Source of the DNA: Fen-1258 sp964441505
GTDB taxonomy: Bacteria > Bacteroidota > Ignavibacteria > Ignavibacteriales > Melioribacteraceae
NCBI GenBank assembly: GCA_964441505.1
Contig: CAYTUV010000002.1
Coordinates: 1 to 64,000 of the forward strand
Length of the DNA stretch: 64,000 nucleotides
Reading direction: 5' to 3'
Made by a program: the position numbers and the translations under genes. The notes under the pieces were generated by a model. That model was given only the letters and a program-made list of their open reading frames with translations, was not told the DNA's origin and did no database searches. Shown here one piece after another: positions 1-9,544 of the stretch (position 1 is its first letter; each line of letters opens with the position of its first letter).

Positions 1-12
1 AAGATAATGTTT

Positions 13-46
13 CTACGCCGCAAGCGGCGGGGAACTTACCCCGTAG
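13..46. repeat. Multi-branched GC-rich hairpin at left edge
   Basis: CTACG (13-17) pairs with CGTAG (42-46). Between them lie two smaller hairpins, CGCCGC/GCGGCG around AAG and GGGG/CCCC around AACTTA. The GC content contrasts with the AT-rich surroundings. It lies downstream of the minus-strand sigma-54 operon and has no T-run, so a dispersed repeat is more likely than a simple terminator. It may still end transcription or protect the mRNA 3' end. Confidence 0.5.
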
Positions 47-132
47 CGAATTAGAACCCGAATTGTACTTTGCTTGGTGAGACATTCTATACAGTTTATT
101 CCCAAAACTGTGTTGAAGAGACATATATTGTT

Positions 133-1515
133 TCAATGATGATGCGGTTGTTCTAAAACATATTTTTTAATCTTTGCAATCAGATTGACCCTTGAGATAC
201 CGAGAATCTCAGACGCTTTTGTTTTGTTGTGGTTTGTAAATTCGAGCACCTGCTTTATGTGATGCTTTTCAACCTCTTCCAATGTTTGGGGAAGTATTTC
301 TTTATCAAGATCATGATAGCCGTTATTTACACCCAAGAAATAATTGGGGAGTGATTTTTTGTGCAACTCGTTGGTACCTTCAACAATTATCGCGCTGTTG
401 ATAAGATTCATTAATTCTCTAACATTTCCGGGAAAAGAATATTGTTTGAAACAATTTAAAACCGGCGCTGAAATTCTATCAACATTCTTCCCATACTTTT
501 GATTGAATTTCCTGAGGAAGAAGTTTGAGAGTAATTCTATATCTCCTTTACGCTCTCTAAGCGGTGGAATGCTGATTGAATTAATATTTAATCTGAAGAA
601 GAGATCTTTTCTAAAATTTCCATTTTTAATCTCTTCAAACAAATTTTTATTTGTTGCGGCAATGATTCTTACATCAGCTTTAATATTTTTAGTGGAACCC
701 AATTTGTAAAACTCTTCTTCCTGTAAAACTCTCAACAGTTTAACCTGAATAGGTAAAGAGAGTTCACCAATTTCATCAAGGAATAAAGTGCCGCCGTTAG
801 CTTCTTCAATAAATCCGATCTTCTCGCTCGAAGCTCCTGTGAAGGCACCTTTCTCATGTCCAAAAAATTCGGAAGAGAACAACTCTTGTGCAAACGCTCC
901 GGCATTGACGGCAATAAATTTTTTATTTCTTCTATCACTTATCTTATGAATTGCTTGTGCTATTAATTCTTTTCCTGAACCGCTCTCTCCCCAGATTAAA
1001 ACGCTATTATCTGTTGATGCGAATTTCTCTGCGTAGAGAAAAATTTTAACCATCTTTTCATCATTGGTAATGATGTCTTTAAACACATCCTTATGTGCAA
1101 TTCCCTCGAACGATAATTTTTCCAGTGAATCGATTTCAACGTGGTGAAATTTTCTTGATTCCAGTGATTCGTCAATAGTCCGGATAAGCTTTTCTTCTTC
1201 TATCGGTTTCAGCATGTAATCATAAGTGCCGAGTTTCATGGCCGAGATGGCAAGATCAATATCTTCAACCCCTGTAAGAACAATTGTAGTGACATTAATC
1301 TTGTTTTCGGAGATATATTTCAAAATATCAAGACCAGTTACATTCGGCATATCCATATCAAGGAGAAGGACTTCAAATTTTTCGCGTGTTAAAAGATCGC
1401 AAGCCTTAGTGCTGTCCTGAAGAGTTTTGATTTCATATTTCCCTGACTGCATTAGAAATACATTCAGGAAATTTAGTACTGCCTGATTATCGTCAACTAA
1501 AAGAATCTTGTGCAT
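133..1515 (-). CDS. Sigma-54-dependent response regulator (NtrC family)
   Basis: This 460-residue protein is a phosphorylation-controlled activator of sigma-54 RNA polymerase. The receiver domain (about 1-115) has the DD pair at 8-9, the likely phospho-acceptor D53 in the DMDMP context, and K100. The AAA+ domain (about 145-385) has Walker A GESGSGKE at 173-180, the sigma-54-contacting GAFTGA loop at 220-225, and Walker B TLFLDE at 240-245. A Fis-type helix-turn-helix closes the protein (about 425-455). It starts two bases after the histidine kinase stop, so the two are a cotranscribed cognate pair. Its operon has its own sigma-54 promoter at 10614-10629, which makes autoregulation likely. The family call is secure; the target promoters are inferred. 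Confidence 0.95.
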   Translation of the reverse strand: MHKILLVDDNQAVLNFLNVFLMQSGKYEIKTLQDSTKACDLLTREKFEVLLLDMDMPNVTGLDILKYISENKINVTTIVLTGVEDIDLAISAMKLGTYDYMLKPIEEEKLIRTIDESLESRKFHHVEIDSLEKLSFEGIAHKDVFKDIITNDEKMVKIFLYAEKFASTDNSVLIWGESGSGKELIAQAIHKISDRRNKKFIAVNAGAFAQELFSSEFFGHEKGAFTGASSEKIGFIEEANGGTLFLDEIGELSLPIQVKLLRVLQEEEFYKLGSTKNIKADVRIIAATNKNLFEEIKNGNFRKDLFFRLNINSISIPPLRERKGDIELLSNFFLRKFNQKYGKNVDRISAPVLNCFKQYSFPGNVRELMNLINSAIIVEGTNELHKKSLPNYFLGVNNGYHDLDKEILPQTLEEVEKHHIKQVLEFTNHNKTKASEILGISRVNLIAKIKKYVLEQPHHH

Positions 1516-1517
1516 AT

Positions 1518-3395
1518 CTATACTTTATGTTTTACGGGAAATCTGATAGTAAATTTTGAACCAACACCAACTTTAGATTCTACCTCTATTCTTCCATCGT
1601 GATCTTTAATTATTCCATAAGTGATTGAAAGTCCCAGACCGGTTCCGCCTTTGTTTCGTTTAGTAGTAAAGAAGGGATCAAAAATATTTTTGAGAGTATT
1701 ATCATCCATCCCCGAACCGTTATCTTCAACAACCAGACTAACTTCGTTCTTCTTCTCATCATATCCGGTTTTTATTTTGACAAGACCGTCTTCATTTTCA
1801 ATGGCTTCGGCTGCGTTCATTACCAGATTAAGTATAACCTGTTCCAGTTTATTGCTGTTGCCGGAGAAGGTGGGAAGATATTCAGTAAGTTCAACTTCCA
1901 ACTCAGCAAATTTTTTAACATGCTTACGTGTTAACGTCAGGTTGTTTTTAATAATATAGTTGAGATCAACTTCGTCAACTAACGAGCCATCATCCTTCTT
2001 GGCAAAATTGCGGAGGTCTCCAATAATTTTTTTAGTTCGATTTGCACCATTAATCATATCATCAACCAGCGTTGATATATTATCCTTGAAAACATCATAA
2101 TTCAGACGCGCAATTTTCAAATCCTTGTTTTGAAAATAATGATCTTCAAGGATCGGAAAAATATCCTGAAACGATTCCTGAATGATTTTCAGATTCCCGA
2201 GTATAAATGTATTTGGATTATTAATCTCATGAGCAACTCCCGCCACCAATTTGCCGAGAGAAGCAAGTTTATACGACTGCAGAAGCTGTGCTTCCATTCT
2301 TTTTTGAAGAGTTATGTCATGGCAGACTTCCAATACGCCTTCCACGTTTTTGTTCTGATCAAATATTGGATAAGAACGAAGCATAAAGTATTTATCACCC
2401 GTCTCCCTTTCAAAAGCAACATGCTCGGCTGTCTCGAATGTTTTTACGGCAGGACATTTATTGCATCGTTGATCCAGGTTAAAAAGTTTCTTGTGACATT
2501 TACCTGCATCACCTATCTCATCCTTATTCGACATTGTAATATTAAATTCTTGATCGATTACAACTATTTTATCTGTTATCGCACTGAAAAAAGTACGTAG
2601 TTTTTCTCTTCTTTTATTACACTCATCTGTTATTTTTAATAATGCTTCGTTCTTGGCAATAAGAATTTTTTGCTGTTTCTCCAGATTAATTGTCTTTTCC
2701 GATTCTTCAATTTCACGGGAGAATTTATTAGCAATCTCATCTATCATTCTCTGTTCTTCTTCAAGAAACCCGTTCTTCGCTTTCAGAAGGACTTTTATAG
2801 AGCCGTAATTTTTCCCATCAACGTATATATCCGAATTGAGCGTCATCTTTATCTCATCGGGGGGATAATCCTTCGGACCAAATGATTTTTTCCCGATTTC
2901 AAAATTAATGATGGTTTGTTCCGGGAATTGAAAACCGGCACGGACATGTTCTATGCATTTTTCAAAAGATTCATCTAATGATCTTGTTACCTCCAGCTCT
3001 TTACTAACATTATAGAGACACTGTAATTCCTTAACTCTCTCATTAAGCTCATGCTCAATTCTTGTAATCTGGACTATCTTTTCATTCTTGGTCAGAATGA
3101 TATACTGATGATCCTTATCCTTCAGAGGAAATAAAATGAACTCCTCGTTCAATCCCGGAAAGCTAATGGTCTGATGGGTCAGGCTGGATTTAGCTAAACC
3201 TACTGTTTCTTTGAGAAGCTTTGTGCTTCCACTTTCTGCTTTTTTACCGACGGGTTGAATAGACAGATCAATCGAGATCCCTTTCAAAATTTGTTTGAGC
3301 GCGTGTCCCTCAAACACAACATTACCATCGCAATCGAATATTACAACATGATCGAACAAATCATAGATCAATTTGTAATTGGTCGTGTTAATCAT
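1518..3395 (-). CDS. PAS-domain sensor histidine kinase
   Basis: This 625-residue kinase shows no clear transmembrane segment, so it is probably cytoplasmic. The N-terminal part (about 1-110) is PAS-like, a GAF-like region with coiled coil spans about 115-265, and a PAS domain spans about 268-365. That PAS carries C300, C311 and C314 (a KCHKKLF...CNKCP pattern), which could bind a metal or sense redox state. The H-box is VAHEINNP with phospho-acceptor H389, followed by an N-box near 525 (LEQVILNLVMNAAEAI) and a GTGLGLSI G2 box. It sits between the large oxidoreductase gene and the sigma-54 activator, five and two bases away. I infer that it senses redox or metabolite state to control the operon; the signal is unknown. 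Confidence 0.93.
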   Translation of the reverse strand: MINTTNYKLIYDLFDHVVIFDCDGNVVFEGHALKQILKGISIDLSIQPVGKKAESGSTKLLKETVGLAKSSLTHQTISFPGLNEEFILFPLKDKDHQYIILTKNEKIVQITRIEHELNERVKELQCLYNVSKELEVTRSLDESFEKCIEHVRAGFQFPEQTIINFEIGKKSFGPKDYPPDEIKMTLNSDIYVDGKNYGSIKVLLKAKNGFLEEEQRMIDEIANKFSREIEESEKTINLEKQQKILIAKNEALLKITDECNKRREKLRTFFSAITDKIVVIDQEFNITMSNKDEIGDAGKCHKKLFNLDQRCNKCPAVKTFETAEHVAFERETGDKYFMLRSYPIFDQNKNVEGVLEVCHDITLQKRMEAQLLQSYKLASLGKLVAGVAHEINNPNTFILGNLKIIQESFQDIFPILEDHYFQNKDLKIARLNYDVFKDNISTLVDDMINGANRTKKIIGDLRNFAKKDDGSLVDEVDLNYIIKNNLTLTRKHVKKFAELEVELTEYLPTFSGNSNKLEQVILNLVMNAAEAIENEDGLVKIKTGYDEKKNEVSLVVEDNGSGMDDNTLKNIFDPFFTTKRNKGGTGLGLSITYGIIKDHDGRIEVESKVGVGSKFTIRFPVKHKV

Positions 3396-3400
3396 AACGA

Positions 3401-6400
3401 TTAAATCAGCTGCATTTTTATATTACTAATGTAATAGTTTTCCGGGAAATGAATAACTGGTTTTATTGGATCAAAAGTCGTCAGGTCTGAATCATATATC
3501 GAGAAAGAGTATTTCATCTCGGAGAAATCAGAAGATGATAACCTGTCTACACACGATTTATCTAATTCAATTCCGTGATAAAATCTATTAACATTTCTAA
3601 TCTCTTCAAATATTTCTTTTATTGTAGAATGATTGAACCCTTTTGAAAAACATCCGGCCAGTAATTCAATTATTTCCCAATTCGAATATCTATTCACACG
3701 GTTAATGATTTTGTTCGCTTTTTGGACTGTATGATCGCAACGCGTATATGTTCCATCTTGCTCTATATATGTAAGCGCAGGCAGTACAACATCAGCCTCG
3801 AGGACGGTATTCGTATAGAAAGAATCACTGACTAAAAGAAATTCAACATCGCTGAAATATTTTCTGTTGGTTTCATCGGTAAAGGGATCTTCACCGAAAA
3901 TCAGAACCGCTTTGATTTCACCGCGTTTCATTTTTTTCTCTATGTCAACTTCTTTGAATATCGGGTTTAAATTTCTGCCCCATTTATTTCTGATTTTTTC
4001 AATCTGATCCTTGTGCGAGAACTTAACATAACCGGGCAGGTAATTTGGTGTAACGCCCATGTCCATCAGGCCTGTTGAGTTACAATAATCTCTGAGTAAA
4101 ATAATTCCGTTGCGTTTCTTTTGCACTCTCCCCGTCATCAATAGGAAATTAGCTACTGCTTTGAGATCGTTATTAGATTTTTCACGAGTGGAATCGATGT
4201 TATAGATGAATATAATATTGGAGCTTGGATTTTGCATCATCTCTACCAGGCGGAAGAACTTATCATTATCAATATTAATTGTGCGGAGTGCATCCTCCAG
4301 ATTCATTCTGACGATTTTTTCTTTGAACTCCTCGAATAATTTTGTGTTCGAATCGATAAAGCGTTTATCAACACGCCCATCTCCTATGCATGCCTTCATC
4401 AACGAATCAAGAAGCTGTGTGTTTGTACCTTTTGTGCTATCGACCCAAAGATCTGCATGACGTGTTAATTTTATTTCAGATGAATTGATGACAATTAGTT
4501 TCGCTCCTTTCTTTTGTGCTTCCTTGATCTTTAATTCCATCACCAGATTTTCTTCCGACAGATTCGAATTTATAACAACAATCACATCAGAATTTTGGAG
4601 ATCGTTCATCTTGGCTGTTGAGACTGTCAGACCCAGCGAATCGTCAAGCGTTTCCAGCTCTTTCTCCTGAAATAAATTTGAGAAGCTGCTAATATTATTA
4701 TTCTTTAATCCGACGCGTGAAAATTTTTGAAGAAGGTATAGCTCTTCATTGGATAATTTTGGCGAAGCGAAAACAGCAACCGAATCTTGACCGTATTTTT
4801 CGATTATTTCTCTTATCTTTTTCTCGGTATAGATTATGGCTTCATCAATATTAACTTCGTGTACCAGCCCATCGCGTCTGATGATCTGAGTATTCACACA
4901 ATTACGATCCATCAAATATCTATGGCCAAATCTTCCCTTGATACACAGATAACCCCTGTTGTGAGTATTCTGAATCTGATCCGTAGAATTGGAGACATAA
5001 AAAATATCATCATTGATTTTTTTGTAGTTCACTTTACAACCCACAGAACAAAAGCTGCAGACAGTTTCATGGTTTTCTTTTGGAAGTGTACCAAGAACTT
5101 TGAAAGGAAATTTTTCACTTATGGCTCCGGTGGGACACACATCAATACAATTACCACATGCAATGCAATTTGTTTCAAGCAGCGGTTTTTCCATTGATGG
5201 CTTAACGACTGATTTGAATCCTCTGTACACGAATCCGAGCGCAGAGACCTTAAGAACTTCGGCACAAGTTCTGACACACTTACCGCAGTTGATACATTTA
5301 TTCGGATCTAATGAAATGAGTGGATGGCGGTTATCGACTAAATATTTTTTTGTTTCACCGATCAGCCTCGAAATATCAAGATCATATTCTTCTCCATACT
5401 TCCTTAGAGAGCAATCGTGATATTCGGAACAGCCGCATTCCAGACAGCGCGCGCACTCGTTAAAAGTTTGTTCTTCCGTTATCCCCTTTTCGACTTCTTC
5501 GAAGTTGTGAATTCTATCGGTCACATTTAGTTCGACAAGTTTTTCCCGAGCCAGTTTTTTGATGTGCGAAAATTCTCTTTCTGATAATTCACCGAATCTA
5601 TGTTTGAAGCTAAGGAATTTGCTTTTGGCTAATTGTGCTTTCCCAGTTTCCAGATAACTCATTATTGATTGAGCTGCTTTTTTCCCCTGAGCGATTGAAC
5701 TGATTGCAGTTAAGGGTCCGGTAACAACATCTCCGCCTGCAAATACACCCGGAATGGTTGTTTCAAATGTTGACTGGTTTATTGTTACGGTTCCCCATTT
5801 TTCCAATGCGCAGTTTTTATCCTGATCGATAAATGATGTATCAACTTTCTGTCCGATAGCGCCAATGATGAAATCACAATCGATGATATATTCCGATCCT
5901 TCAATAGGGACGGGCTGTGGTCTCTCTCCTGCTTTTTTTGATTCCAATTTCTGTTTCAAACATTCAATGCCTTTTAGCTTGTTATTTTCCGAGATGATAG
6001 ACTTCGGATTCGTCAAAAAGAGAATTTCAATTCCTTCATGCTGAGCCGCTTCGATTTCTTCCTGATTGGCAGGCATCTCCTTAATACTTCTTCTATAAAC
6101 TATCTTCACTTTATCTGCGCCGCATCTGAGAGCGGTCCGGGCTGCATCGATTGCTGTGTTACCTCCTCCAACAATGATAACTGTTCCGTATAGTTTAGGT
6201 TTTACACCCATCTCAACATCACGCAGGAAATCTATACCTTTGAAAATTCCCTCCGTTATGTCTTCATCTTTTAATCCCATCGTCGCGGCTTTATGCGCAC
6301 CAACCCCGATAAATATCGAATCATAACCGTCATTAAAAAGACTGTGAACAGAAAAATCTTTTCCTAATTCCAGACCAGTCTTAACACCAACACCAAGGTT

Positions 6401-7159
6401 GAGTATCCAATTTATCTCTTCATCCAGTATTTTTTTGGGAAGGCGGTACTCCGGAATTCCGTATCTGAGCATTCCACCGAGTTCAGGGAGTTTCTCAAAT
6501 ATTGTTGGTGAATATCCTTCCAATGTGAGATAGTATGCGCATGTTAATCCGGCAGGACCACCACCGATAATTGCTACTTTTTTGTTGTTACGTTTTTTGA
6601 CTTCGGGAATCCACATTTCTGTTTTATCAATATCGGCTATATATCTTTTTAGATAGTTACAAGCGACTGGCTCATCAACAAGATTTCTTCTGCATGCGTT
6701 TTCACAATCTCTTACACAAACCCTCCCTATAGATAGCGGCAATGGATTATTTTCTTTCACGAGTTTAATTGCTTCTTTGTACTTCCCCATTGATGTAAGT
6801 GCTATGTATGCCTGGGCATCTACACCAGCGGGACAATTATCCTTACACGGGCCAATACAATCAGCGTAATGATTTGAGAATAAAAGTTCGAGAGCGGTTT
6901 TACGGGAACTCCTTACCTTTTCATTGTTAGTACAAATTTTCATTCCATCCCTAACCATTGTTGAGCAGGAAGGAATCAGTTTGTTCGATCCGTTCACTTC
7001 AACAACGCAGAGAAAGCATGAGGTAAAATGTTCGGTTCTTTTATCGTGACATAAAATTGGTATCGCATCTAATTTGTTTTCATGAACTGCTTCTAATATA
7101 GTCTTATCCGGATCTGTCAGAATTTCTTTTCCGTTTATCACTACTTTAATTTTTTCCAT
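3401..7159 (-). CDS. NuoG/GltD/molybdopterin-domain fusion oxidoreductase
   Basis: This 1252-residue iron-sulfur flavoprotein is a fusion. Residues 1-80 are a NuoG-type [2Fe-2S] domain (C37, C48, C51, C65). Residues about 95-180 are a GltD/NfnB-type double cluster (C101, C105, C109; C148, C152, C156). Residues about 193-505 bind FAD and NAD(P)H (GGGPAG at 199, GGGNTAID at 331, AGGD at 474). A Cys-rich linker (C569, C572, C575, C577, C583) leads to two [4Fe-4S] ferredoxin motifs (C622-C632, C665-C675). A molybdopterin-oxidoreductase domain follows, with cluster ligands C701, C704, C708 and C739. Where formate dehydrogenases have catalytic Cys/Sec, the aligned residue is F830, so formate oxidation is not expected. 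The downstream partner of NuoF/NuoE homologues, it resembles GltD-containing transhydrogenases such as the Sporomusa-type Nfn. The reaction is inferred. Confidence 0.88.
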   Translation of the reverse strand: MEKIKVVINGKEILTDPDKTILEAVHENKLDAIPILCHDKRTEHFTSCFLCVVEVNGSNKLIPSCSTMVRDGMKICTNNEKVRSSRKTALELLFSNHYADCIGPCKDNCPAGVDAQAYIALTSMGKYKEAIKLVKENNPLPLSIGRVCVRDCENACRRNLVDEPVACNYLKRYIADIDKTEMWIPEVKKRNNKKVAIIGGGPAGLTCAYYLTLEGYSPTIFEKLPELGGMLRYGIPEYRLPKKILDEEINWILNLGVGVKTGLELGKDFSVHSLFNDGYDSIFIGVGAHKAATMGLKDEDITEGIFKGIDFLRDVEMGVKPKLYGTVIIVGGGNTAIDAARTALRCGADKVKIVYRRSIKEMPANQEEIEAAQHEGIEILFLTNPKSIISENNKLKGIECLKQKLESKKAGERPQPVPIEGSEYIIDCDFIIGAIGQKVDTSFIDQDKNCALEKWGTVTINQSTFETTIPGVFAGGDVVTGPLTAISSIAQGKKAAQSIMSYLETGKAQLAKSKFLSFKHRFGELSEREFSHIKKLAREKLVELNVTDRIHNFEEVEKGITEEQTFNECARCLECGCSEYHDCSLRKYGEEYDLDISRLIGETKKYLVDNRHPLISLDPNKCINCGKCVRTCAEVLKVSALGFVYRGFKSVVKPSMEKPLLETNCIACGNCIDVCPTGAISEKFPFKVLGTLPKENHETVCSFCSVGCKVNYKKINDDIFYVSNSTDQIQNTHNRGYLCIKGRFGHRYLMDRNCVNTQIIRRDGLVHEVNIDEAIIYTEKKIREIIEKYGQDSVAVFASPKLSNEELYLLQKFSRVGLKNNNISSFSNLFQEKELETLDDSLGLTVSTAKMNDLQNSDVIVVINSNLSEENLVMELKIKEAQKKGAKLIVINSSEIKLTRHADLWVDSTKGTNTQLLDSLMKACIGDGRVDKRFIDSNTKLFEEFKEKIVRMNLEDALRTINIDNDKFFRLVEMMQNPSSNIIFIYNIDSTREKSNNDLKAVANFLLMTGRVQKKRNGIILLRDYCNSTGLMDMGVTPNYLPGYVKFSHKDQIEKIRNKWGRNLNPIFKEVDIEKKMKRGEIKAVLIFGEDPFTDETNRKYFSDVEFLLVSDSFYTNTVLEADVVLPALTYIEQDGTYTRCDHTVQKANKIINRVNRYSNWEIIELLAGCFSKGFNHSTIKEIFEEIRNVNRFYHGIELDKSCVDRLSSSDFSEMKYSFSIYDSDLTTFDPIKPVIHFPENYYISNIKMQLI

Positions 7160-7180
7160 AACCAGTCCTCAGAAGAAAAA

Positions 7181-8944
7181 TTAGTTTTTAATTACAGCAT
7201 CTAAGTTGCACACATCAAAACAGCGTCCGCATTTAACACACAATTCCTGATTGATATAATGAGCAGTCTTTTTAGCTCCTGTAATCGCACCGGTGGAACA
7301 AGCTTTAATGCATAGTCCGCAGCCCTTGCAATTATCAGGATGAATGGAATATTCGATAAGAGCCGCGCAATTATGAGCCGGACATTTTTTATCATGAATA
7401 TGTGTTTCGTATTCTTCTCTGAAATATTGAATTGTAGTTAATACCGGATTCGGTGCCGTTTGTCCTAATCCGCAAAGACTGCTGTTCTGGATTTTGTAAG
7501 CAAGGTCTTGCAGCAATTCAATATTGCCATCTTTTCCCTTTCCGTCCGTAATTCTTTCAAGCACTTCCAACATTCTCTTCGTCCCGATTCTGCAGAAAGT
7601 GCATTTACCACAAGATTCATTTTGAGTGAAGTTCAAGAAATATCTTGCCAGGTCAACCATGCATGTTGTCTCATCCAGAACTATCATTCCGCCGGAACCC
7701 ATGATGGCACCAGTTCGAACAATTTCATCATAGTCGATTTTTAGATTGCCCATACTTGCGGGAATGCATCCTCCGGATGGTCCGCCCATCTGAACGGCTT
7801 TGAATTTTTTGTCATTCTTAATGCCGCCGCCAAGATCAAAAACAATTTCATTAATTGTCATTCCCATTGGTACTTCTGCTAAGCCACTTCTTTTAATTTT
7901 GCCGGCAAGCGCAAAAACTTTTGTCCCTTTGCTCTTTTCTGTACCGAGTGCAGCGTATTCCTGCCATCCGTTATTGATTATCCATGGTACGTTAGCAAAC
8001 GTTTCAACATTATTGATGTTCGTTGGTTTACCCCACAATCCTTTATGAGCAGGAAACGGAGGACGCAATCGCGGCACTCCCCTCTTTCCTTCTATTGATG
8101 CCATCAGCGCAGTTTCTTCTCCGCATACAAATGCACCGGCACCTTCCTTAATTTTTATTTTGAAACTGAAGTTGGAACCAAAAATATTTTCGCCTAAAAA
8201 TCCTTTTGTCTCACACTGCCTGAGTGCATTCCGCAATCTTTTAATTGCCAGCGGGTATTCAGCACGGCAATAGATGTACCCTTCATCGGCACCGATTGCA
8301 TACGCTGCAATCATCATTCCCTCAAGTACAGAATGCGGGTCACCTTCTAATACGCTTCGATCCATGAATGCGCCGGGATCTCCTTCATCAGCATTACAAA
8401 TAAGATATTTTTTATCGCTCTTTTCCTGATAAGCAAATTTCCATTTTTGTCCCGTTAAAAATCCCGCGCCACCACGACCGCGTAATCCAGATTTAGTTAT
8501 CATTTCAATCAGTTCTTCAGGTGAGTGATTCATCAAAACTGTTTGAACCGCTTTGTAACCGTCATATTTCATATAATCTTCAACAGAGGTAGGATCGATT
8601 ACACCGCAGTTTCTTAAAACAATTCTTTTCTGATTTTTTAGAAAATCCTCTTCTTTGGAGATATCTTTACTTTTTATAATCCATTCAATTATAGGATGGT
8701 CATTAATCAGATGTTCGTTTACAATTCTTCCGACCTTATCAACCGTTACATTTGAGTAAAGACAACTGTTTCCGTTATCAACAATTTCAACGAGCACTTC
8801 TTCGTAGCACATTCCCATACAACCGGTTTCGTTGAGTTCAACATCAAGTTTCTTTGAATCGATCTCATCTTTCAACTTATTATATACTAATTCACCGCCG
8901 GCGGAGATGCCGCATGTTCCAAGTCCAACTTTAATCGTTTTCAT
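7181..8944 (-). CDS. NuoF/HydB-type NADH-binding flavoprotein
   Basis: This is the NADH- and FMN-binding subunit of a soluble multi-subunit oxidoreductase. Numbering from an upstream TTG at 8956, residues 1-85 are a thioredoxin-like [2Fe-2S] fold (C15, C46, C50). The NuoF core has GRGGAGF at 160-166 and an acidic FMN/NADH region near 188-200 (CNADEGDPGAF). The [4Fe-4S] ligands are C449, C452, C455 and C495. The tail has two ferredoxin motifs (C543-C553, C573-C583). This layout matches HydB/HylB-like subunits rather than respiratory NuoF. ATG at 8944 is taken as the start; TTG at 8956 would overlap the upstream stop by a few bases. NuoE lies immediately upstream and the GltD fusion follows after 21 bases. 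No [FeFe]-hydrogenase subunit is present. Confidence 0.92.
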   Translation of the reverse strand: MKTIKVGLGTCGISAGGELVYNKLKDEIDSKKLDVELNETGCMGMCYEEVLVEIVDNGNSCLYSNVTVDKVGRIVNEHLINDHPIIEWIIKSKDISKEEDFLKNQKRIVLRNCGVIDPTSVEDYMKYDGYKAVQTVLMNHSPEELIEMITKSGLRGRGGAGFLTGQKWKFAYQEKSDKKYLICNADEGDPGAFMDRSVLEGDPHSVLEGMMIAAYAIGADEGYIYCRAEYPLAIKRLRNALRQCETKGFLGENIFGSNFSFKIKIKEGAGAFVCGEETALMASIEGKRGVPRLRPPFPAHKGLWGKPTNINNVETFANVPWIINNGWQEYAALGTEKSKGTKVFALAGKIKRSGLAEVPMGMTINEIVFDLGGGIKNDKKFKAVQMGGPSGGCIPASMGNLKIDYDEIVRTGAIMGSGGMIVLDETTCMVDLARYFLNFTQNESCGKCTFCRIGTKRMLEVLERITDGKGKDGNIELLQDLAYKIQNSSLCGLGQTAPNPVLTTIQYFREEYETHIHDKKCPAHNCAALIEYSIHPDNCKGCGLCIKACSTGAITGAKKTAHYINQELCVKCGRCFDVCNLDAVIKN

Positions 8945-8952
8945 ATTGCTAC

Positions 8953-9447
8953 TCAAATTAGTTCTTCGGTTTTATACTTCTTGATTATTTTTTTGAGTTT
9001 GTCTTGTGTGAGATTTCCATGTGTAGTGTTATTAATCATGATCACCGGGGCTAACGAACAGCAGCCCAAACATGCAACAGATTGCAAACTGAAAATATCG
9101 TCCTCGGAAGTCTCGCCAACTGCAATTCCCAGTTCGTCTTGCAGTACAGACAAAATGCTCTTGGCTCCGTTAACATGGCATGCGGTGCCCTCACAAATCC
9201 GGATCAGATTTTTGCCTAACGGTTTCAGCCTGAACTGTGAATAGAAAGTGATCACTCCATAAATATCTGCGGCAGGGATATTGACGAGTTCACTTATATA
9301 ATAGATTATCTTTTCCGGGATATAACCATACGAATCCTGCGCTGCCTGAAGTAATGGAATCAATGAACCATTCTGATGTCTTTTGTTGATCAAGTCAATT
9401 TTGAAATCGAGAATGCTTGGTTTTTCTTGAGTTTCTACAGTCGCCAT
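8953..9447 (-). CDS. NuoE/HydC-type [2Fe-2S] subunit
   Basis: This 164-residue small subunit passes electrons between NuoF-type flavin and other clusters. The thioredoxin-like [2Fe-2S] fold has ligands C85 and C90 (CEGTAC) and C126 and C130 (CLGCC), the spacing of the family. The N-terminal helical part (about 10-70) is typical of the NuoE superfamily. ATG at 9447 is preferred over a start 57 bases upstream because a GAGGA Shine-Dalgarno precedes it by about seven bases and the extra residues are hydrophobic and unlike the family. Its stop lies next to the NuoF-like start, so translation is probably coupled. It belongs to the soluble oxidoreductase operon and not to complex I, as no membrane Nuo subunits are nearby. 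Confidence 0.93.
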   Translation of the reverse strand: MATVETQEKPSILDFKIDLINKRHQNGSLIPLLQAAQDSYGYIPEKIIYYISELVNIPAADIYGVITFYSQFRLKPLGKNLIRICEGTACHVNGAKSILSVLQDELGIAVGETSEDDIFSLQSVACLGCCSLAPVIMINNTTHGNLTQDKLKKIIKKYKTEELI

Positions 9448-9493
9448 AATTTTCCTCAACAAATGTTTTAGAACAATTAGAAAAAATAAAAAC

Positions 9494-9525
9494 AGATATG
9501 GCACAGGAATTCATGTGTCATATCT
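9494..9525. other. Stem-loop between response regulator and nuoE-like gene
   Basis: Ten-base arms AGATATGGCACA and TGTGTCATATCT flank an eight-base loop with one G/T mismatch. No T-run follows on the minus strand, so it is not a standard terminator. With the neighbouring hairpin it fills the 132-base gap before the nuoE-like gene and may act in mRNA processing or differential expression. Confidence 0.4.
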
Positions 9526-9544
9526 TGTTACAAATTCTATTTAA

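Noticed and set aside
3401..5100. NAD-dependent formate dehydrogenase alpha subunit
   Set aside because: The domain family fits, but the catalytic Cys/Sec position aligns with Phe (F830) and no accessory FdhD or Mo genes are nearby.
9496..9515. Second sigma-54 promoter (TGGCAC at 9499)
   Set aside because: The -24-like TGGCAC is on the plus strand with no TTGC at the right distance, and it points away from the nuoE-like gene.
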